Positions 23,831 through 33,202 of a stretch of DNA of 64,000 nt are shown piece after piece. The notes under the pieces are model-generated. The model was not told where the DNA came from. It worked only from the letters and a program-made list of their open reading frames with translations, and searched no databases. This DNA comes from Udaeobacter sp035652195 (GTDB lineage Bacteria > Verrucomicrobiota > Verrucomicrobiia > Chthoniobacterales > UBA10450): positions 1 through 64,000 of the forward strand of contig DASREH010000032.1 in the NCBI GenBank assembly GCA_035652195.1. The letters run 5' to 3'. The position numbers and the translations under genes were made by a program. Within the stretch, counting starts at the first letter, position 1. Every line of letters starts with the position of its first letter.

Positions 23831-24244
23831 GTGAGACAGTTTGTTTTTCGCTGGATAGTCACCACCATTGCGGTGTTCGTGGCTGCCCCCATTGTGGGGA
23901 TTCATTACGGCGACAGTCTTGGCTGTTTGCTGGGGGCTTCGCTCCTGCTCGGTATCATCAACGCTTTTGTTCGACCGGTTCTTTTGTTATTAAGTCTGCC
24001 GCTGATCCTCGTTACGCTCGGAGTTTTCATCCTAATTATTAATGCGTTGATGCTAAAATTCGTTGGCGAGCTCATGCCTTGTTTTGAAGTTCCGGGGTTC
24101 TGGCGAGCATTTTTTGGTGCGCTTCTCATATCGATCGTCAGCTGGCTGCTAAGTGCGTTTTTCCGGGGCAGCGATGGACGTGTCCACGTCCTGACTCATC
24201 ACAGCCAGATCAAGCGCGTCCGCGGTCGGGTGATTGAACCTTGA
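23831..24244 (+). CDS. Phage-holin-4-like (YvlD family) membrane protein
   Basis: This 137-residue inner-membrane protein has about four hydrophobic helices. The GIINAFVRPVLLLLSLPL and VTLGVFILIINALML segments are characteristic of the YvlD/PF04020 family, whose role is unknown; the phage-holin name is historical. It starts at GTG. It sits alone, converging on the sigma factor gene at 24296. Confidence 0.85.
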   Translation: MRQFVFRWIVTTIAVFVAAPIVGIHYGDSLGCLLGASLLLGIINAFVRPVLLLLSLPLILVTLGVFILIINALMLKFVGELMPCFEVPGFWRAFFGALLISIVSWLLSAFFRGSDGRVHVLTHHSQIKRVRGRVIEP

Positions 24245-24263
24245 GGGAGATCTCGGAAAAGTA

Positions 24264-24277
24264 TCGATTTAAATCGA
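24264..24277. repeat. Perfect 14-bp palindrome between convergent genes
   Basis: TCGATTT is followed immediately by AAATCGA with no spacer. It lies 20 bases past the membrane protein gene and 19 bases before the 3' end of the sigma factor gene. With no loop it would be a poor terminator; it might be a protein-binding site or chance. Confidence 0.35.
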
Positions 24278-24295
24278 GCGCAACTGGCTGCCTGT

Positions 24296-24922
24296 TTAAC
24301 CGGTCGACGACTCACCAGGCTCGCCTAGATACTTACTAAGTCGCGAACGGAGTTCGGTCCGTGCGCGAAAAAGAACACTCTTCACAGCGGGCACCGAGAG
24401 ATCGAGAACTTCTCCAATCTGCTCGTAGCTAAGCTGCTCGTATCTGCGTAACACGAGCGCCATTCGCTGAGCTTCCGGGAGCTGAAGAATCGCACCCTCG
24501 ATCGTTCGCTGAAGCTCGACTTCCAACAGCGAAGAGTCCGGAGGCGACTGTGTCTCATCTTTGAGAGGAGTCTCCTCTGTGCCGGGTTCCGTCTGGAGAG
24601 GAACATGCGTGTGCCGCTTGGCTCGGCGCAACTCATTGAAAACAAGATTACGCGTTATTTTTAAGAGCCAGGTAGTGAATTTGGCGCGCGGAACGTACCT
24701 TCGGGCGCTTTTCCAGACACGAATGAACACCTGCTGGGCGATGTCTTCTACGTCGGAATTGCTGCCAAGCATGCGTGCGACGGTGCCGGCTACCAGAGCC
24801 TGGTGTTTTTCGATTAGTTCTTCGAGTGCTTTGGTGTCGCCGCGACCAATAAGCCGCATCAGCCGCACGTCATCGGCGTCTTCGTCCGATCTCCCTTTAT
24901 CTCCAGGATTGTTGCCAGGCAT
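24296..24922 (-). CDS. ECF-type RNA polymerase sigma factor
   Basis: This 208-residue sigma-70 family protein has region 2 at about 24-95 (ALVAGTVARMLGSNSDVEDIAQQVFIRVWKS, FTTWLLKITRNLVFNELRR) and region 4 at 140-200 (LPEAQRMALVLRRYEQLSYEQIGEVLDLSVPAVKSVLFRAR). No anti-sigma gene follows on this strand. It is divergent from mqnE with a 152-base gap, which holds no clear consensus promoter. Confidence 0.93.
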   Translation of the reverse strand: MPGNNPGDKGRSDEDADDVRLMRLIGRGDTKALEELIEKHQALVAGTVARMLGSNSDVEDIAQQVFIRVWKSARRYVPRAKFTTWLLKITRNLVFNELRRAKRHTHVPLQTEPGTEETPLKDETQSPPDSSLLEVELQRTIEGAILQLPEAQRMALVLRRYEQLSYEQIGEVLDLSVPAVKSVLFRARTELRSRLSKYLGEPGESSTG

Positions 24923-25074
24923 CGGTTCATTTAGACGGCTGTCTCAAGCAAACCTTGCCAGAAAAACAGTAACTATCCAAAATTGAGCTTTGGTGGGCGG
25001 GAGCCATGGTTTTGGTTGCAAGGCGGAAGCAGCTTGTGCAATGCTTTGTGGTCAACGGTTAGTCGCGTATCCGC

Positions 25075-26220
25075 ATGAATTATCAGCTCATTCCGAAAGA
25101 ACTCAGGCCAATCGCTGAGAAGGTTGAGGCAAAACAGCGGATTTCAGATTCGGATGCTCTTACTCTCTATTGCGCAAGGGATCTCAATGCGCTTGGAATG
25201 ATTGCTAACGTGGTGCGCGAACGAAAGAACGGCAACTACGCAACCTACATTCATAATCGCTATATTAACTATTCGAACATTTGTATCTTGTCGTGCCAGT
25301 TCTGCGCTTTTGCCGCCAAAAAACGAGATGCACATGCCTTTGAATATGCAATCGACGAAATCATTGGGGCGGTAAGAGAGGCTCTACCCCTCGGTGTGAC
25401 CGAGGTGCACATGGTAGGAGGATTACACCCGACCCTGAAGAAGGAGTGGTATCTGGAGCTGTTGCAAAGACTTCGGGCGCTCGATGCAAATCTTCATATT
25501 AAAGCCTTTACCGCGATCGAAGCTCGACATTTGGCGCAGCGGGTTTTCCGAATGCCTGTTCGCGATACATTACAAGAGTTGCGTGGCGTGGGCCTCGGCT
25601 CGATCACTGGCGGCGGGGCGGAGATCTTCGATGCCGCAGTGCGGGACAAGATCTGCCGGGGGAAAGAAACTGCTGCTGAATGGCTGGACGTTCATCGCAC
25701 CTGGCATTCACTCGGTGGCCGCAGTACCTGCACCATGCTGTATGGCCACATCGAGACCTATGCGCAGCGCGTGGATCATCTGCGGCAGCTTCGGGAGTTA
25801 CAAGACGAAACGGGCGGTTTCACAGGGTTCGTTCCTTTCGCTTTCGAACCATCGCAGTCGCATGGAATCCTCGCCGAGATCAAACGCGCTTCCGCGTTCG
25901 AACAACTTCGCAACCTGGCGGTAAGCCGTATTTACCTGGATAACATCGATCATTTAACTGCCTATTGGGTCAGTCTAGGGTTGCCCCTCGCACAGGTATC
26001 GCTCAGCTATGGTGTGGATGACTTGCATGGTACGATTCTGGAGGAAAAAATCTTCCACATGGCAGGAGCAACTACTCCGCAGCAACAAACAGTGGCTGCT
26101 CTCGAGCATGCAATCCGGGAAGCGGGTCGCGAACCCGTCCAACGTGACAGCCACTACCGGCATTTGAATGGCACGAGGCAAGCCGGGCCACATGACGAAC
26201 CAGAACTAGCCTGTGCATAG
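25075..26220 (+). CDS. mqnE: Aminodeoxyfutalosine synthase MqnE (radical SAM)
   Basis: This 381-residue radical SAM enzyme joins 3-enolpyruvyl-benzoate, the product of MqnA, to the adenosyl group of SAM in the futalosine route to menaquinone. The cluster motif is C-ILS-C-QF-C (CX3CX2C) within YSNICILSCQFCAF. MVGGLHPTLKKEWY, IKAFTAIE, GGGAEIFDAAVRDKIC, TMLYGHIET and the C-terminal YGVDDLHGTILEEKIFHMAGA fit MqnE rather than MqnC. mqnA follows 27 bases later, so enzymes of consecutive steps are co-transcribed. Confidence 0.95.
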   Translation: MNYQLIPKELRPIAEKVEAKQRISDSDALTLYCARDLNALGMIANVVRERKNGNYATYIHNRYINYSNICILSCQFCAFAAKKRDAHAFEYAIDEIIGAVREALPLGVTEVHMVGGLHPTLKKEWYLELLQRLRALDANLHIKAFTAIEARHLAQRVFRMPVRDTLQELRGVGLGSITGGGAEIFDAAVRDKICRGKETAAEWLDVHRTWHSLGGRSTCTMLYGHIETYAQRVDHLRQLRELQDETGGFTGFVPFAFEPSQSHGILAEIKRASAFEQLRNLAVSRIYLDNIDHLTAYWVSLGLPLAQVSLSYGVDDLHGTILEEKIFHMAGATTPQQQTVAALEHAIREAGREPVQRDSHYRHLNGTRQAGPHDEPELACA

Positions 26221-26247
26221 ACGATAGCCGCAGCCGTTAGGAACGAA

Positions 26248-27051
26248 ATGCTCCGCATCGGTTGCGTAAAATATCTGAATGCCCGCCCGCTCATACACGG
26301 CTGGGATGGCGACGTGGAATTCGATCACCCGTCAGTTTTGTGCAATAAACTTTCCGCGGCCGAACTCGATGTTGCGCTTGTCTCAAGCTTTGAATTTCTG
26401 CGCAACCCGATTTACCGGATCGTTGACGATGTCTCAATTTCCTCAGACGGACCGGTTTATAGCGTCGTGGTTGCACATCGCGGCGACATTACGCGTATTG
26501 AAGAGATCGAACTCGATCCCGCATCAGCAACTTCTGTGAACCTTTTACGCTGCCTGATCGCGGAGCTCGGGTTGGATATCCGCCTGGTCAAGCGAAACAC
26601 GGAAGCAAGTTCCGCAGCAGGAGTGGCCAGTTATCGGGGTCGGTTGCTCATTGGCGATCAAGCCATTCGCTTTCGCCAGCACCATGGGAACGAATTTTGT
26701 TTCTGGGATCTAGGTGAATACTGGAAAAAATCGTTCGGGCTTCCATTTGTTTACGCTCTGTGGCTGGTCCGCCCCGAAGTCGCCGATGCAAAGCGAATTG
26801 CAGATCATCTGCGTAACCTGCGCAATGAAAACCTCGTCAATCTCGATGACCTCATTACACAAACTCTATCCGCCGGCACGGATAGCGGTCGTCAGAATGA
26901 ACTTAGCCCGCAATTCCTTTCACAATATTATCGCGAACATCTTCGGTTCAGATTTGCAAGTGAAGAGAAGAAAGGCCTGCAAACTTTCGCAGATCTATGT
27001 GTTTACCACGCCCTGCTTCGAAAAGCTGAACGCCTGGTTAACGTCGTGTAA
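26248..27051 (+). CDS. mqnA: Chorismate dehydratase MqnA
   Basis: This 267-residue cytoplasmic enzyme removes water from chorismate, giving 3-enolpyruvyl-benzoate, the first step of the futalosine menaquinone pathway. RIGCVKYLNARPL at the start, DVALVSSFEFLRNP, LLIGDQAIRF and WDLGEYWKKSFGLPFVYALW are family blocks of this periplasmic-binding-protein-like fold. It is in operon with mqnE. mqnB, mqnC and mqnD are not in the window. Confidence 0.95.
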   Translation: MLRIGCVKYLNARPLIHGWDGDVEFDHPSVLCNKLSAAELDVALVSSFEFLRNPIYRIVDDVSISSDGPVYSVVVAHRGDITRIEEIELDPASATSVNLLRCLIAELGLDIRLVKRNTEASSAAGVASYRGRLLIGDQAIRFRQHHGNEFCFWDLGEYWKKSFGLPFVYALWLVRPEVADAKRIADHLRNLRNENLVNLDDLITQTLSAGTDSGRQNELSPQFLSQYYREHLRFRFASEEKKGLQTFADLCVYHALLRKAERLVNVV

Positions 27052-27093
27052 GAGCTGAATTTTTTTGGGTGTTCGGTAGCAGTCGAAGCGGAA

Positions 27094-27597
27094 CTATTCG
27101 TCTGCCTCACCCAAACCAAGATCCACATTGTAAAGCTTCCAGCCCAAACCTGTGAAACGGAATCGAAGTTTGATCTCCTCCCGGTCAACTACAAAAGTGC
27201 GGGGTCCGGTAAAGAATGCGTGTTTTACGTTTGACCACTCTCGATTTTTTCCGCTGGGAAACCGGAAGTCTTGCGGGCGTCGCAGGTTTTTCAGGACCTC
27301 CGGGCTTGATATCAGGGCAGCGATGCCTTCCGGAGTGACGTAGGCATCAATGATCGTGTCTATCAGCGTTGGCCCAAGATTATCCCACCACTTGTGAGTT
27401 GTCGCGCCACGTGCAAAACGCGCAACGAGTTGTCTCTTCAGAGACGCGCGAATAGCTGGAAAATCCATGCGTGAGCTGAGCGCCGCGGTGTCACCGGATC
27501 GAAGTGCCGCGGTGAATCGCCAAAACGAGAAGTACGGCGAAGCGCCATAGATCAGCAAAAGCGAAGTGCAGATGAAAATGAGCCAACGGAGTTTCAT
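27094..27597 (-). CDS. DUF2939 family protein with N-terminal anchor
   Basis: This 167-residue protein begins with a hydrophobic segment (LIFICTSLLLIYGASPYFSFW, about 5-25) that is a signal or anchor. The rest, with FTAALRSGDTAALSSRMDFPAIRASLKRQL and a final GLGWKLYNVDLGL, matches the DUF2939 pattern of small exported or inner-membrane proteins of unknown function. It converges on mqnA. Confidence 0.75.
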   Translation of the reverse strand: MKLRWLIFICTSLLLIYGASPYFSFWRFTAALRSGDTAALSSRMDFPAIRASLKRQLVARFARGATTHKWWDNLGPTLIDTIIDAYVTPEGIAALISSPEVLKNLRRPQDFRFPSGKNREWSNVKHAFFTGPRTFVVDREEIKLRFRFTGLGWKLYNVDLGLGEADE

Positions 27598-27726
27598 CGA
27601 ATCCCGTTTCTTACGATGCGTTGAAGCCTTGGCAATGGAAACCGTTCTTTGTTAAACGTCATTGCGAGCCAGTCGTTGCCAATTCAGCGCATCTTGTCAG
27701 GGAATCTCTCGCAAATAAAATGACCG

Positions 27727-29490
27727 GTGCGAACCGACCTCGGCGATCCTGCCACTACCCGTTCCCCCGGAAATTTTCTACGGGAAAGCAGATGGATTCT
27801 TGCACCGCCTGAGGAATTGGGTGGGGGAGCTATTTCGTGGAGTGAAGTTTGTAGTTCGGAATGTATCGCGCGGCTGCTTTTACGAAAAGGGTTCCGCTCT
27901 GCGGACGAGGTTGATGCATTTCTCCGACCGCGCTTGGGCTCATTAAGCGATCCATTTCTGCTCCCACAAATGCAGCGCGCAGTCTCACGGATTATCGAGG
28001 CTTTAGAACGACGAGAACGCATCGTGCTGTTTGGCGACTACGACGTGGATGGTGTGACTTCTCTGGCATTGCTAGCCGAAGTGTTGGGTGCATACGGAGG
28101 ACTTCCTGAGTTGTTTTTGCCGTTGCGAAGGGAGGAGGGTTACGGGTTGAGCGCCGAAAGCGTGGAACGCTGTGTCGGACAATATCAACCTCAATTGCTC
28201 ATCGCTGTTGATTGCGGAACTTCTTCGGTAAAAGAGATCACCGATCTTGAGAAAGCCGGAGTTGAAGTGATCGTTCTCGATCACCATGAGCCGAAATCCG
28301 CGTTGCCCGGATGCATTGCCATCGTCAACCCCAAAACAGCAGATTGTGGTTATGAATACCTTTGCAGTGTCGGGATTGTCTTCAAACTTTGCCATGCATT
28401 GCTGAAAACACGACCACTTCCCGGTTTTGATCTGAAATCAAAGCTCGACCTTGTTGCGCTGGGCACAGTTGCCGACATCGTTCCACTCCAGGCAGAAAAT
28501 CGGATCCTGGTGCAACGAGGAGCGGTCGAAATCGCGCGAACATCCCGCATCGGATTACGGAAATTAATGCAAGTTGCTGGCGTCCGGCGGCCCGTATTGC
28601 CTGAAGACATTGGTTTTCGGCTTGGGCCCCGATTGAATGCTGCCGGACGTTTGAGTACAGCGGAGAAATCTTTGCGCCTGTTGCTCACTTGCGATGAAGG
28701 CGAGGCGACAAGGCTCGCAGCGGAACTGGACAAAGAAAATCGAGAACGCCAGGAAGTTGAAAAACAAATATTCGAAGCAGCGATGCAGAAGTTAGCGAAT
28801 CGCCCCGATGCAGCCAGTCAGGCGGCCATCGTGGTTAGCGAGCGCGGCTGGCATCAGGGCGTTCTCGGTATCGTAGCATCGCGAATCGCGCGGAAATATC
28901 ATCGACCAACGATTGTGGTCGGCTTCGATGAGAACGGACGCGGCAAAGGAAGCGGACGAAGCATCGAAGGATTTAATTTAGTCGAAGGGCTGAGTTCCTG
29001 TTCCGATAGGCTTGAAAAATTTGGCGGGCACGAAATGGCCGCGGGCATCGCACTGAGCGAGGCACAGCTCGATGCTTTTGCTGAGGGATTTTGTAAAGCT
29101 GCCCGCGAATGTCTCTCCGACGAAGCTCTTCAACCTTGTGTGCGACTGGCCCACGAGCTGGCGTTTAATGAGATCGATATCGAATTTTTGCGTTGGCACG
29201 AAATGTTACAACCGTTTGGAAATGGAAATCCCCAGCCGCTTTTCCTCGCGCGCGAGGTCGAGCCGATTGCTGCACCCAAGGTGGTGAATGAAAAGCATCT
29301 CATCTTTTGTTTGCGCCAGGGCGATCGTCATCGGCGTGCAGTTTACTTCGACGGTGTGGCAACTGCGCTTCCCCCATCGCCCTGGGATATCGCGTTTCGT
29401 ATTCGCGCTGACGATTACCAGGGAGAAACTCTGGTTGCGATGCAGATTGAAGCGATGCGAGCCACGGAAGGCCGCCGTTCTGGTCAGTGA
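27727..29490 (+). CDS. recJ: Single-stranded-DNA-specific exonuclease RecJ
   Basis: This 587-residue 5'-3' ssDNA exonuclease acts in recombination and mismatch repair. DHH motifs are visible: LFGDYDVDGVTSLALL, AVDCGTSS, VLDHHEPKSALP, LVALGTVADIVPL and GPRLNAAGRL, followed by the DHHA1 part with GRGKGSGRSIEGFNL and FGGHEMAAGIAL, and the C-terminal OB domain. GTG at 27727 is the best start; the conserved part begins at RWILAPP about 20 residues in. It overlaps recG by 4 bases. Confidence 0.95.
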   Translation: MRTDLGDPATTRSPGNFLRESRWILAPPEELGGGAISWSEVCSSECIARLLLRKGFRSADEVDAFLRPRLGSLSDPFLLPQMQRAVSRIIEALERRERIVLFGDYDVDGVTSLALLAEVLGAYGGLPELFLPLRREEGYGLSAESVERCVGQYQPQLLIAVDCGTSSVKEITDLEKAGVEVIVLDHHEPKSALPGCIAIVNPKTADCGYEYLCSVGIVFKLCHALLKTRPLPGFDLKSKLDLVALGTVADIVPLQAENRILVQRGAVEIARTSRIGLRKLMQVAGVRRPVLPEDIGFRLGPRLNAAGRLSTAEKSLRLLLTCDEGEATRLAAELDKENRERQEVEKQIFEAAMQKLANRPDAASQAAIVVSERGWHQGVLGIVASRIARKYHRPTIVVGFDENGRGKGSGRSIEGFNLVEGLSSCSDRLEKFGGHEMAAGIALSEAQLDAFAEGFCKAARECLSDEALQPCVRLAHELAFNEIDIEFLRWHEMLQPFGNGNPQPLFLAREVEPIAAPKVVNEKHLIFCLRQGDRHRRAVYFDGVATALPPSPWDIAFRIRADDYQGETLVAMQIEAMRATEGRRSGQ

Positions 29491-31649
29491 ATACCGTGAA
29501 GGCCAATAAGCGATCAACCACTCCCGATCATCGATCAGAAGGATCAATGGAATGCCAGGCAAGCGGAGCCGCAAGTTTGCAGCCTCTGGAGGAGCTGAGT
29601 TGGATTCCCCGGCCGCGTTTGCTGGCATTGCGGCGTCTCGGGATGGAAACAGTCGAAGATTTGCTAACGCATTTTCCCCGCCGTCACGAAGACCGCACGG
29701 AATTTCCAACGTTTCCACGCGACGAGAGCGACATTCCAATCTGTCTTTGCGGGGAGGTGATCAAGACCTCGCTGCGCCGTTTCGGCGGCTGGAAGAAAAT
29801 TTTCGAAGTCACTTTGGAAGAAGCGAATTCAAACGCTTTGAGCGAACCTCTGGTGTGCCGATGGTTCAACCTGCACTACGTGCAGAAAATGATCGCCACC
29901 GGTCAGCGCCTGGTGGTGTTCGGAAAGCCAAGACTTCGCGGAAAGCGAATTTGCATGGATCATCCGGAGTTCGAAGTCATCGAAAATGATGAGGAGATTT
30001 CGATCCACTTTCGAAGAATTACGCCTGTTTATCCTGCGACGGAAGGCCTGTCGCAGCGTGTTCTTCGCAGTTTGATTTACCGTCTGCTAAACGAGTTTCC
30101 TTCAAGTGATGGTGGGCTGGAAAATCTGGCGCCTTTGAACCTGGTTAACGGCAAACGGTACGATGCAATTCGCGCGATTCATTTTCCTGACACGTGGGAG
30201 GAACGTAATGCCGCGCGTGAACACCTGGTGCTTAACGAATTTTTTGGAATGCAAATGCTCATTGGAGCGCGCCGGGCAGATGCTTCAAGTCGTGATGGCG
30301 CGAATCATTGTGGGTCCGGGGCATTGCTCAATAAATTTGTTAGTTTGTTACCGTTTGAGCTGACCGCGGCGCAACACGATGTGATTGGTGAAATCCGCCG
30401 TGACTTGGGGGCGTGTCATCCGATGACTCGGTTATTGCAGGGTGACGTGGGTTCTGGAAAGACCGTTGTGGCCATTGCGGCAATGCTGCTCGCCGTGGAA
30501 GCCGGTTATCAGGCCGCGTTCATGGCTCCTACACAAATACTGGCGGAGCAACATTTCGATGTTTTGGGCAGCTGGCTCGAGCCGCTAGGGGTTCGGATTG
30601 CGCTGCGCACCGGCGCACGGCAGGAGGAAACAGGGCCGTTGCCTCTATTTCGAGAGGGCGCAGACCCGGCTCCCGACGAACCCCAGATCATCGTGGGAAC
30701 GCATGCGCTGTTGTATGAGAAGATCTCTTTTTCCAAACTCGGTTTGGTGGTGATCGATGAGCAGCATAAGTTTGGAGTCGCGCAGCGTGCCCAACTGAGC
30801 GCGCGGGAACTCTCACCTGATGTACTCGTAATGACGGCTACGCCCATCCCACGAACATTAACGATGACAATTTACGGTGACCTCGATGTCTCCACAATTA
30901 ATGAGATGCCTCGAGATCGTGGCAAAATCATCACAGCGGTGCGTGAAGCGTCAAAACTCGGCGACGTACTCGCCTTTTTGCGGACCCAATTGGAAGGGGG
31001 TCGCCAGGCGTATGTGATCTATCCATTAATTGATGAAAGTGAAAAGCTCGATGTAAAAGCCGCCGCCGCCGAGTACGATTTATGGAGGGAACGTTTGCGT
31101 CCATTTCGGTGTGATCTGCTTCACGGGCGAATCCCGCCACCAGAGAAAAAGGAGATCATGCAGCGTTTTCGTCGTAACGAGACAAAAGTGTTGATTAGTA
31201 CCACGGTGCTTGAGGTTGGGGTAGATGTGCCTAACGCGACGGTGATGGTTATTGAAAACGCAGAGCGGTTTGGGCTCGCACAGCTCCATCAGCTTCGAGG
31301 GCGAATCGGACGTGGGAAGCATACGTCGTATTGCATTTTGCTCACATCGCCACGCGCGCGCGACGCTTCAGGCAAACTTGCTGTTTTGGAAAGAACGACC
31401 GATGGCTTTAAAGTGGCGGAAGCGGATTGGGAGCTGCGTGGGCCAGGGGATCTTCTTGGCACAGCCCAAAGCGGACTGCCGGCTCTAAAAATTGGTAATC
31501 TCATGAAAGATGCGCATTTGATGCGACGCGCCCGGGCAGCTGCGGTATCAATCTTACAACGAGACCCGCATCTGGAATTGCCTGAGAATCAACGTTTCCG
31601 GCGTTTAATTGTCGAACAACAGGGACGAACCTTTTCTAACGTAAGTTGA
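29487..31649 (+). CDS. recG: ATP-dependent DNA helicase RecG
   Basis: This 720-residue fork-reversal helicase has an N-terminal wedge domain, then helicase motifs: GDVGSGKTVVA (I), VIDEQHKFGVAQR (II, DEQH box), MTATPIPRTL (III), and IENAERFGLAQLHQLRGRIGRG (VI). It starts at GTG overlapping the recJ stop (GTGA) and ends overlapping the degP start, so recJ-recG-degP form one coupled unit. Pairing two recombination genes side by side fits a shared repair role. Confidence 0.96.
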   Translation: MNTVKANKRSTTPDHRSEGSMECQASGAASLQPLEELSWIPRPRLLALRRLGMETVEDLLTHFPRRHEDRTEFPTFPRDESDIPICLCGEVIKTSLRRFGGWKKIFEVTLEEANSNALSEPLVCRWFNLHYVQKMIATGQRLVVFGKPRLRGKRICMDHPEFEVIENDEEISIHFRRITPVYPATEGLSQRVLRSLIYRLLNEFPSSDGGLENLAPLNLVNGKRYDAIRAIHFPDTWEERNAAREHLVLNEFFGMQMLIGARRADASSRDGANHCGSGALLNKFVSLLPFELTAAQHDVIGEIRRDLGACHPMTRLLQGDVGSGKTVVAIAAMLLAVEAGYQAAFMAPTQILAEQHFDVLGSWLEPLGVRIALRTGARQEETGPLPLFREGADPAPDEPQIIVGTHALLYEKISFSKLGLVVIDEQHKFGVAQRAQLSARELSPDVLVMTATPIPRTLTMTIYGDLDVSTINEMPRDRGKIITAVREASKLGDVLAFLRTQLEGGRQAYVIYPLIDESEKLDVKAAAAEYDLWRERLRPFRCDLLHGRIPPPEKKEIMQRFRRNETKVLISTTVLEVGVDVPNATVMVIENAERFGLAQLHQLRGRIGRGKHTSYCILLTSPRARDASGKLAVLERTTDGFKVAEADWELRGPGDLLGTAQSGLPALKIGNLMKDAHLMRRARAAAVSILQRDPHLELPENQRFRRLIVEQQGRTFSNVS

Positions 31650-33187
31650 TGAAAAATTTTGCGAAATTTCTGCTTTTTGTGTTGCTGGTTAGCGCGGGGA
31701 TCTCTCTCCTTTACGACTACCGGCTCAAGCACGGTGAAGTGAACCTGCCTTCTGTCCGCACCCCCGAAAAATATACTCTCGCTGCGAATCCGACGGTGGA
31801 TCCAAAACAAGTCCCGGCCCTTGAGGCCCTGAACCGGGAGCGCCGGAATCTCGTCAAGAGCGTAGTCCCGTCAGTTGTGGCGGTGAAAACCTCCAAAAAA
31901 ATTGCTCTCCAGCGTCAGTACGAGATGGATCCATTTGAGTTTTTCTTTCGCAATCGGCGGCAATTTCGCTCGCCGCGTGACGAAACGCTTGTGCAAAATT
32001 CCCTTGGCTCCGGCGTCATTGTGACAAACGAAGGTCATATCATCACAAACTGCCACGTCGTCACCGACAGGGAAGGGAACCAGGTTGATCAGATCGAAGT
32101 ACAACTTGCCGATGGCCAGACCCGGAAAGCGAGATTAATTGGCGCCGACACGGAGGTGGATCTGGCGGTCCTTAAAATTGACGATCCGAACGTTAAGCCG
32201 CTCAAGCTTGCTGATTCTGACAATGTGCAGCCTGGAGATTCTGTATTGGCCATAGGCAATCCATTTGGCTTCGAAGAAACCGTGACCGACGGTATCATCA
32301 GCTCAAAAGGGCGACCGAACCGCACCGATTTCTTCGGTGATCTGATTCAAACCAACGCCGCTATCAATCCGGGAAACAGTGGCGGACCGCTGATCAATAT
32401 TCGTGGCGAAGTAATTGGCATCAACACGGCGATTGCCTCGACAACAGGCGGTTCGCAAGGAATCGGATTTGCCATCCCGTCAAACACAGTGCGCACCGCG
32501 CTGGAAAGCCTCTTAAAACAGGGGCGGATCATTCGCGGTTACCTCGGGATTCAAACTCGGGCTTTGCAACCTGATGAAGCGAACGCCGATGCGGATGGTG
32601 TGACAGTCGCGGACGTGATGCCCGGTTCGCCGGCAGCTCAAGCAGGCGTTCAACCTGGTGATGTCATCCACAAATTCGACGGACGTGAAGTGAAGAATTT
32701 TAACGCGCTTCGAACTTTTGTGGCTCAGACACCGTTGAATAAACAGGTCGACCTGGAGATCGAGCGCGACGGAAAGCCCGTTCAGTTAAAAACGCAGATC
32801 AAAGAACAACCCCTCGACTATCAAAGTTCGGGTGTTATGCCTCGACAAAATCAGCCGCAGCCTGCGCCGCAGAGTCCCGGGCAACCCAACGATCAGGGAC
32901 CGGCGGACGGCCCGCTCGCATCAATTCATGTGGGAGAGTTGACTCCACAAACAGCTCAGCAACTCGATCTACCCGGCAATGTGAAAGGTGTTCTAGTCAC
33001 GGGAGTGGATCCCGATAGCGGCCTCGCGGAATTACGAAAAGGCGACGTGATAGAGGAAGTCAATCAACAACCAGTGACCTCAGTCGCGGATTACAACAAG
33101 GTTGTGGCCTCACTCGATCCCACCAAACCGCAGGTATTGTCAGTCTGCCGAGGTCGCATGCGATCCTTCCTGGTCCTGCGGCCGTAG
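31649..33187 (+). CDS. degP: HtrA/DegP-type serine protease with two PDZ domains
   Basis: This 512-residue periplasmic quality-control protease has an N-terminal hydrophobic helix (about 7-22) with no clear cleavage site, so it may stay membrane-anchored. The trypsin-like domain has His136 (TNCHVV), Asp171 (EVDLAVLK) and Ser244 (GNSGGPL), a complete triad. PDZ1 lies at about 290-380 and PDZ2 at about 425-510, separated by a Pro/Gln-rich linker. ATG at 31649 overlaps the recG stop (TGATG). The gene name is by family; it could equally be called mucD or htrA. Confidence 0.93.
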   Translation: MKNFAKFLLFVLLVSAGISLLYDYRLKHGEVNLPSVRTPEKYTLAANPTVDPKQVPALEALNRERRNLVKSVVPSVVAVKTSKKIALQRQYEMDPFEFFFRNRRQFRSPRDETLVQNSLGSGVIVTNEGHIITNCHVVTDREGNQVDQIEVQLADGQTRKARLIGADTEVDLAVLKIDDPNVKPLKLADSDNVQPGDSVLAIGNPFGFEETVTDGIISSKGRPNRTDFFGDLIQTNAAINPGNSGGPLINIRGEVIGINTAIASTTGGSQGIGFAIPSNTVRTALESLLKQGRIIRGYLGIQTRALQPDEANADADGVTVADVMPGSPAAQAGVQPGDVIHKFDGREVKNFNALRTFVAQTPLNKQVDLEIERDGKPVQLKTQIKEQPLDYQSSGVMPRQNQPQPAPQSPGQPNDQGPADGPLASIHVGELTPQTAQQLDLPGNVKGVLVTGVDPDSGLAELRKGDVIEEVNQQPVTSVADYNKVVASLDPTKPQVLSVCRGRMRSFLVLRP

Positions 33188-33202
33188 TAAGCCGTGCAAG
33201 CT

